Source of the DNA: CAZFPN01 sp044370655
Lineage (GTDB): Bacteria > Pseudomonadota > Alphaproteobacteria > Rickettsiales > Deianiraeaceae
NCBI GenBank assembly: GCA_044370655.1
Contig: JBILVD010000022.1
Span: 1 to 15,912, forward strand
Length of the DNA stretch: 15,912 nucleotides
Reading direction: 5' to 3'
Shown here: positions 14,824 to 15,912 of the stretch, piece after piece
How positions within the stretch are numbered: the first letter of the stretch is position 1
How the letters are laid out: every line of letters begins with the position of its first letter
Notes under the pieces: model-generated
Seen by the model: only the letters and a program-made list of their open reading frames with translations
What the model was told of the DNA's origin: nothing
Database searches by the model: none
Position numbers and translations under genes: made by a program

Positions 14824-14852
14824 TTGACAAATAAATAAAATTCCATTACAGT
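14824..14852 (+). promoter_or_regulatory. Promoter of the coiled-coil barrel gene at 14880
   Basis: TTGACA (14824-14829) inside CTTGACAAA is followed after 17 bases by TACAGT (14847-14852). The ATG at 14880 is 56 bases from the first T. A closer -10 match, TATAAA at 14852-14857, would need a 22-base spacer. Confidence 0.6.
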
Positions 14853-14879
14853 ATAAAAAAAATAAATCATAGACTATTT

Positions 14880-15912
14880 ATGAAATCACTTAACTTTAAA
14901 TTTGTTAGCACTGCAATTGCCTATAGCTTTATTACACAGGCACAGGCTGAAATTAAGCCTTTTGTTGGGGCTTCTATTAATGGAGCTAACAACTCTTACA
15001 AATTGGAAAAAGCGAACTTGCCAAGAGAACTCAACATAGAACTCAACAGGTTACAAACACAACAGGATCTATACATAAGACTGCTTAAAAAAAATCAACA
15101 GGCAATATCAAATGCAATCAATACGAAGGAATCTAGCCTGAGAGATTTGACCAGGCTTAGCAATAGTTTATCTAGCCTTGAAAATGCCTTAAAAGACAAT
15201 CCTTTCAACGGTATTGGGGATAATTCTAGTTTATCATCAGCTGAAATTGGGGTGAAATACATAGAGAGCATTAGAACTGTATGGGATTTAGTAAGACCAC
15301 CAGAATTATCCAATATTTTACGGGAATATATCGTCTTTAAAGATGGTAAACCTGAATATAGACTTGAGGTTTCCAATATGCCAAACTCACCACAACGAAT
15401 AGAAAAAGATTTATTAATAATTACTGATTTTCTTATAAAATCTAAATTTAAAGAAGACCAGGTAACGGAAATGAAAAATATATTAGAGCTTTTTATTCTT
15501 CAAGGGGAGAAAGAAAGAACTGATTTATCCATAAATACTTTTAACTCTATTATAAACAATATTACAAATGAAATTAATAAACTAGAGGAAGACAAAGAAA
15601 GGTACTCAGCTTTCTTAGAATCGTACACAAAAGAAATTGAACCTTATAGAGAGTTTGAAGCCCTTGAAACTAAGGCATCTGAAACACAAGGTTCTATTTC
15701 TTTGATGACTGGCTTTAAGTATGATGCTTCTAATTTTGGTTTTATAACAGAACTAGGGCTAGACTTCAACCTTGGTGGTAAAATAGGGGATAATAGTAAA
15801 AAAGAAATAGAAATGAAAAATACCTATAATGCTTATTTAACTCAAAAACTTGGTTACTATTTTGCTTCAAATAACTTAACTTATATAACTGCTGGTTTAG
15901 GTTTTAAAAATT
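14880..15912 (+). CDS. Secreted coiled-coil plus outer-membrane beta-barrel protein, 3' end outside window
   Basis: An open frame of 344 codons starts at the ATG at 14880 and runs off the right edge with no stop. The signal peptide MKSLNFKFVSTAIAYSFITQ ends in AQAQA, with a good cleavage site before EIKPFVGASING. That first strand looks like the opening of an outer-membrane barrel. Residues of about 40-260 are helical, with heptad-like spacing, and rich in Lys, Glu, Asn and Ser, suggesting a coiled-coil insert. From about residue 275 (SISLMTGFKYDASNFGFITELGLDFNLGG) alternating barrel strands resume and continue to the edge (TYITAGLGFKN). This suggests a surface protein with a helical domain placed between barrel strands. 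No family is recognised with confidence. The domain layout is inferred from composition. Confidence 0.75.
   Translation, partial: MKSLNFKFVSTAIAYSFITQAQAEIKPFVGASINGANNSYKLEKANLPRELNIELNRLQTQQDLYIRLLKKNQQAISNAINTKESSLRDLTRLSNSLSSLENALKDNPFNGIGDNSSLSSAEIGVKYIESIRTVWDLVRPPELSNILREYIVFKDGKPEYRLEVSNMPNSPQRIEKDLLIITDFLIKSKFKEDQVTEMKNILELFILQGEKERTDLSINTFNSIINNITNEINKLEEDKERYSAFLESYTKEIEPYREFEALETKASETQGSISLMTGFKYDASNFGFITELGLDFNLGGKIGDNSKKEIEMKNTYNAYLTQKLGYYFASNNLTYITAGLGFKN

Noticed and set aside
1..15912. tRNA, rRNA, CRISPR array, riboswitch or toxin-antitoxin pair
   Set aside because: I looked through the intergenic spacers (1-232, 935-985, 3737-3893, 4548-4660, 9676-9831, 11413-11435, 14752-14879) and saw no cloverleaf, regularly spaced repeats, conserved aptamer cores or paired small frames. 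They are short, AT-rich and mostly explained by promoters.

Overview
The window is AT-rich, densely packed bacterial chromosome. The gene content points to a Gram-negative alphaproteobacterium, most likely a host-associated member of the Rickettsiales or a related reduced lineage. Supporting genes are nuoC for complex I, a long-chain polyprenyl diphosphate synthase for ubiquinone, citrate synthase, a KdsD-type isomerase implying a Kdo-containing LPS, dsbB, and two signal-peptide proteins that look like outer-membrane beta-barrels. The family cannot be fixed from this stretch alone. The purine gene purN argues against the most reduced Rickettsia, and kdsD argues against Anaplasmataceae, which lack LPS.

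Layout. 1-94 (minus) is the zinc-ribbon end of a transposase remnant running off the left edge. 233-934 (plus) is a small outer-membrane barrel candidate. 986-3736 (plus) is an overlapping run: pstA, a Pif1-like helicase and dsbB. 3894-4547 (minus) is rpe, divergent from rpoD. 4661-8406 (plus) is rpoD, nuoC and tatD, tightly linked. 8401-9675 (minus) is gltA, convergent with tatD and divergent from the next pair. 9832-11412 (plus) is an LPP20-like lipoprotein gene followed by the polyprenyl synthase. 11436-14751 (minus) is the run purN, metG, kdsD. From 14880 to the right edge (plus) is a secreted coiled-coil plus barrel protein, still open at the end. No tRNA, rRNA or CRISPR array was seen, and no convincing intrinsic terminator.

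The most interesting signals are linked. Seven transcription units start with a perfect TTGACA, usually inside a longer CTTGACAAA. In all seven a TA dinucleotide begins exactly 17 bases later, but the rest of the -10 hexamer is poor. The start codon lies 49-57 bases from the first T of TTGACA, after a short leader with no Shine-Dalgarno sequence. An eighth, weaker copy precedes purN. The same window encodes the housekeeping sigma factor. Its -35 reader (region 4.2) looks canonical, but its -10 reading and melting segment (regions 2.3-2.4) carries changes at normally conserved positions, and it has a lysine-rich N-terminal extension of roughly 190 residues. Promoters that lean on the -35 and a sigma factor with an altered -10 reader may have evolved together. 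A second standout is PurN, which has an insertion of about 110 residues in the middle of an otherwise intact enzyme.
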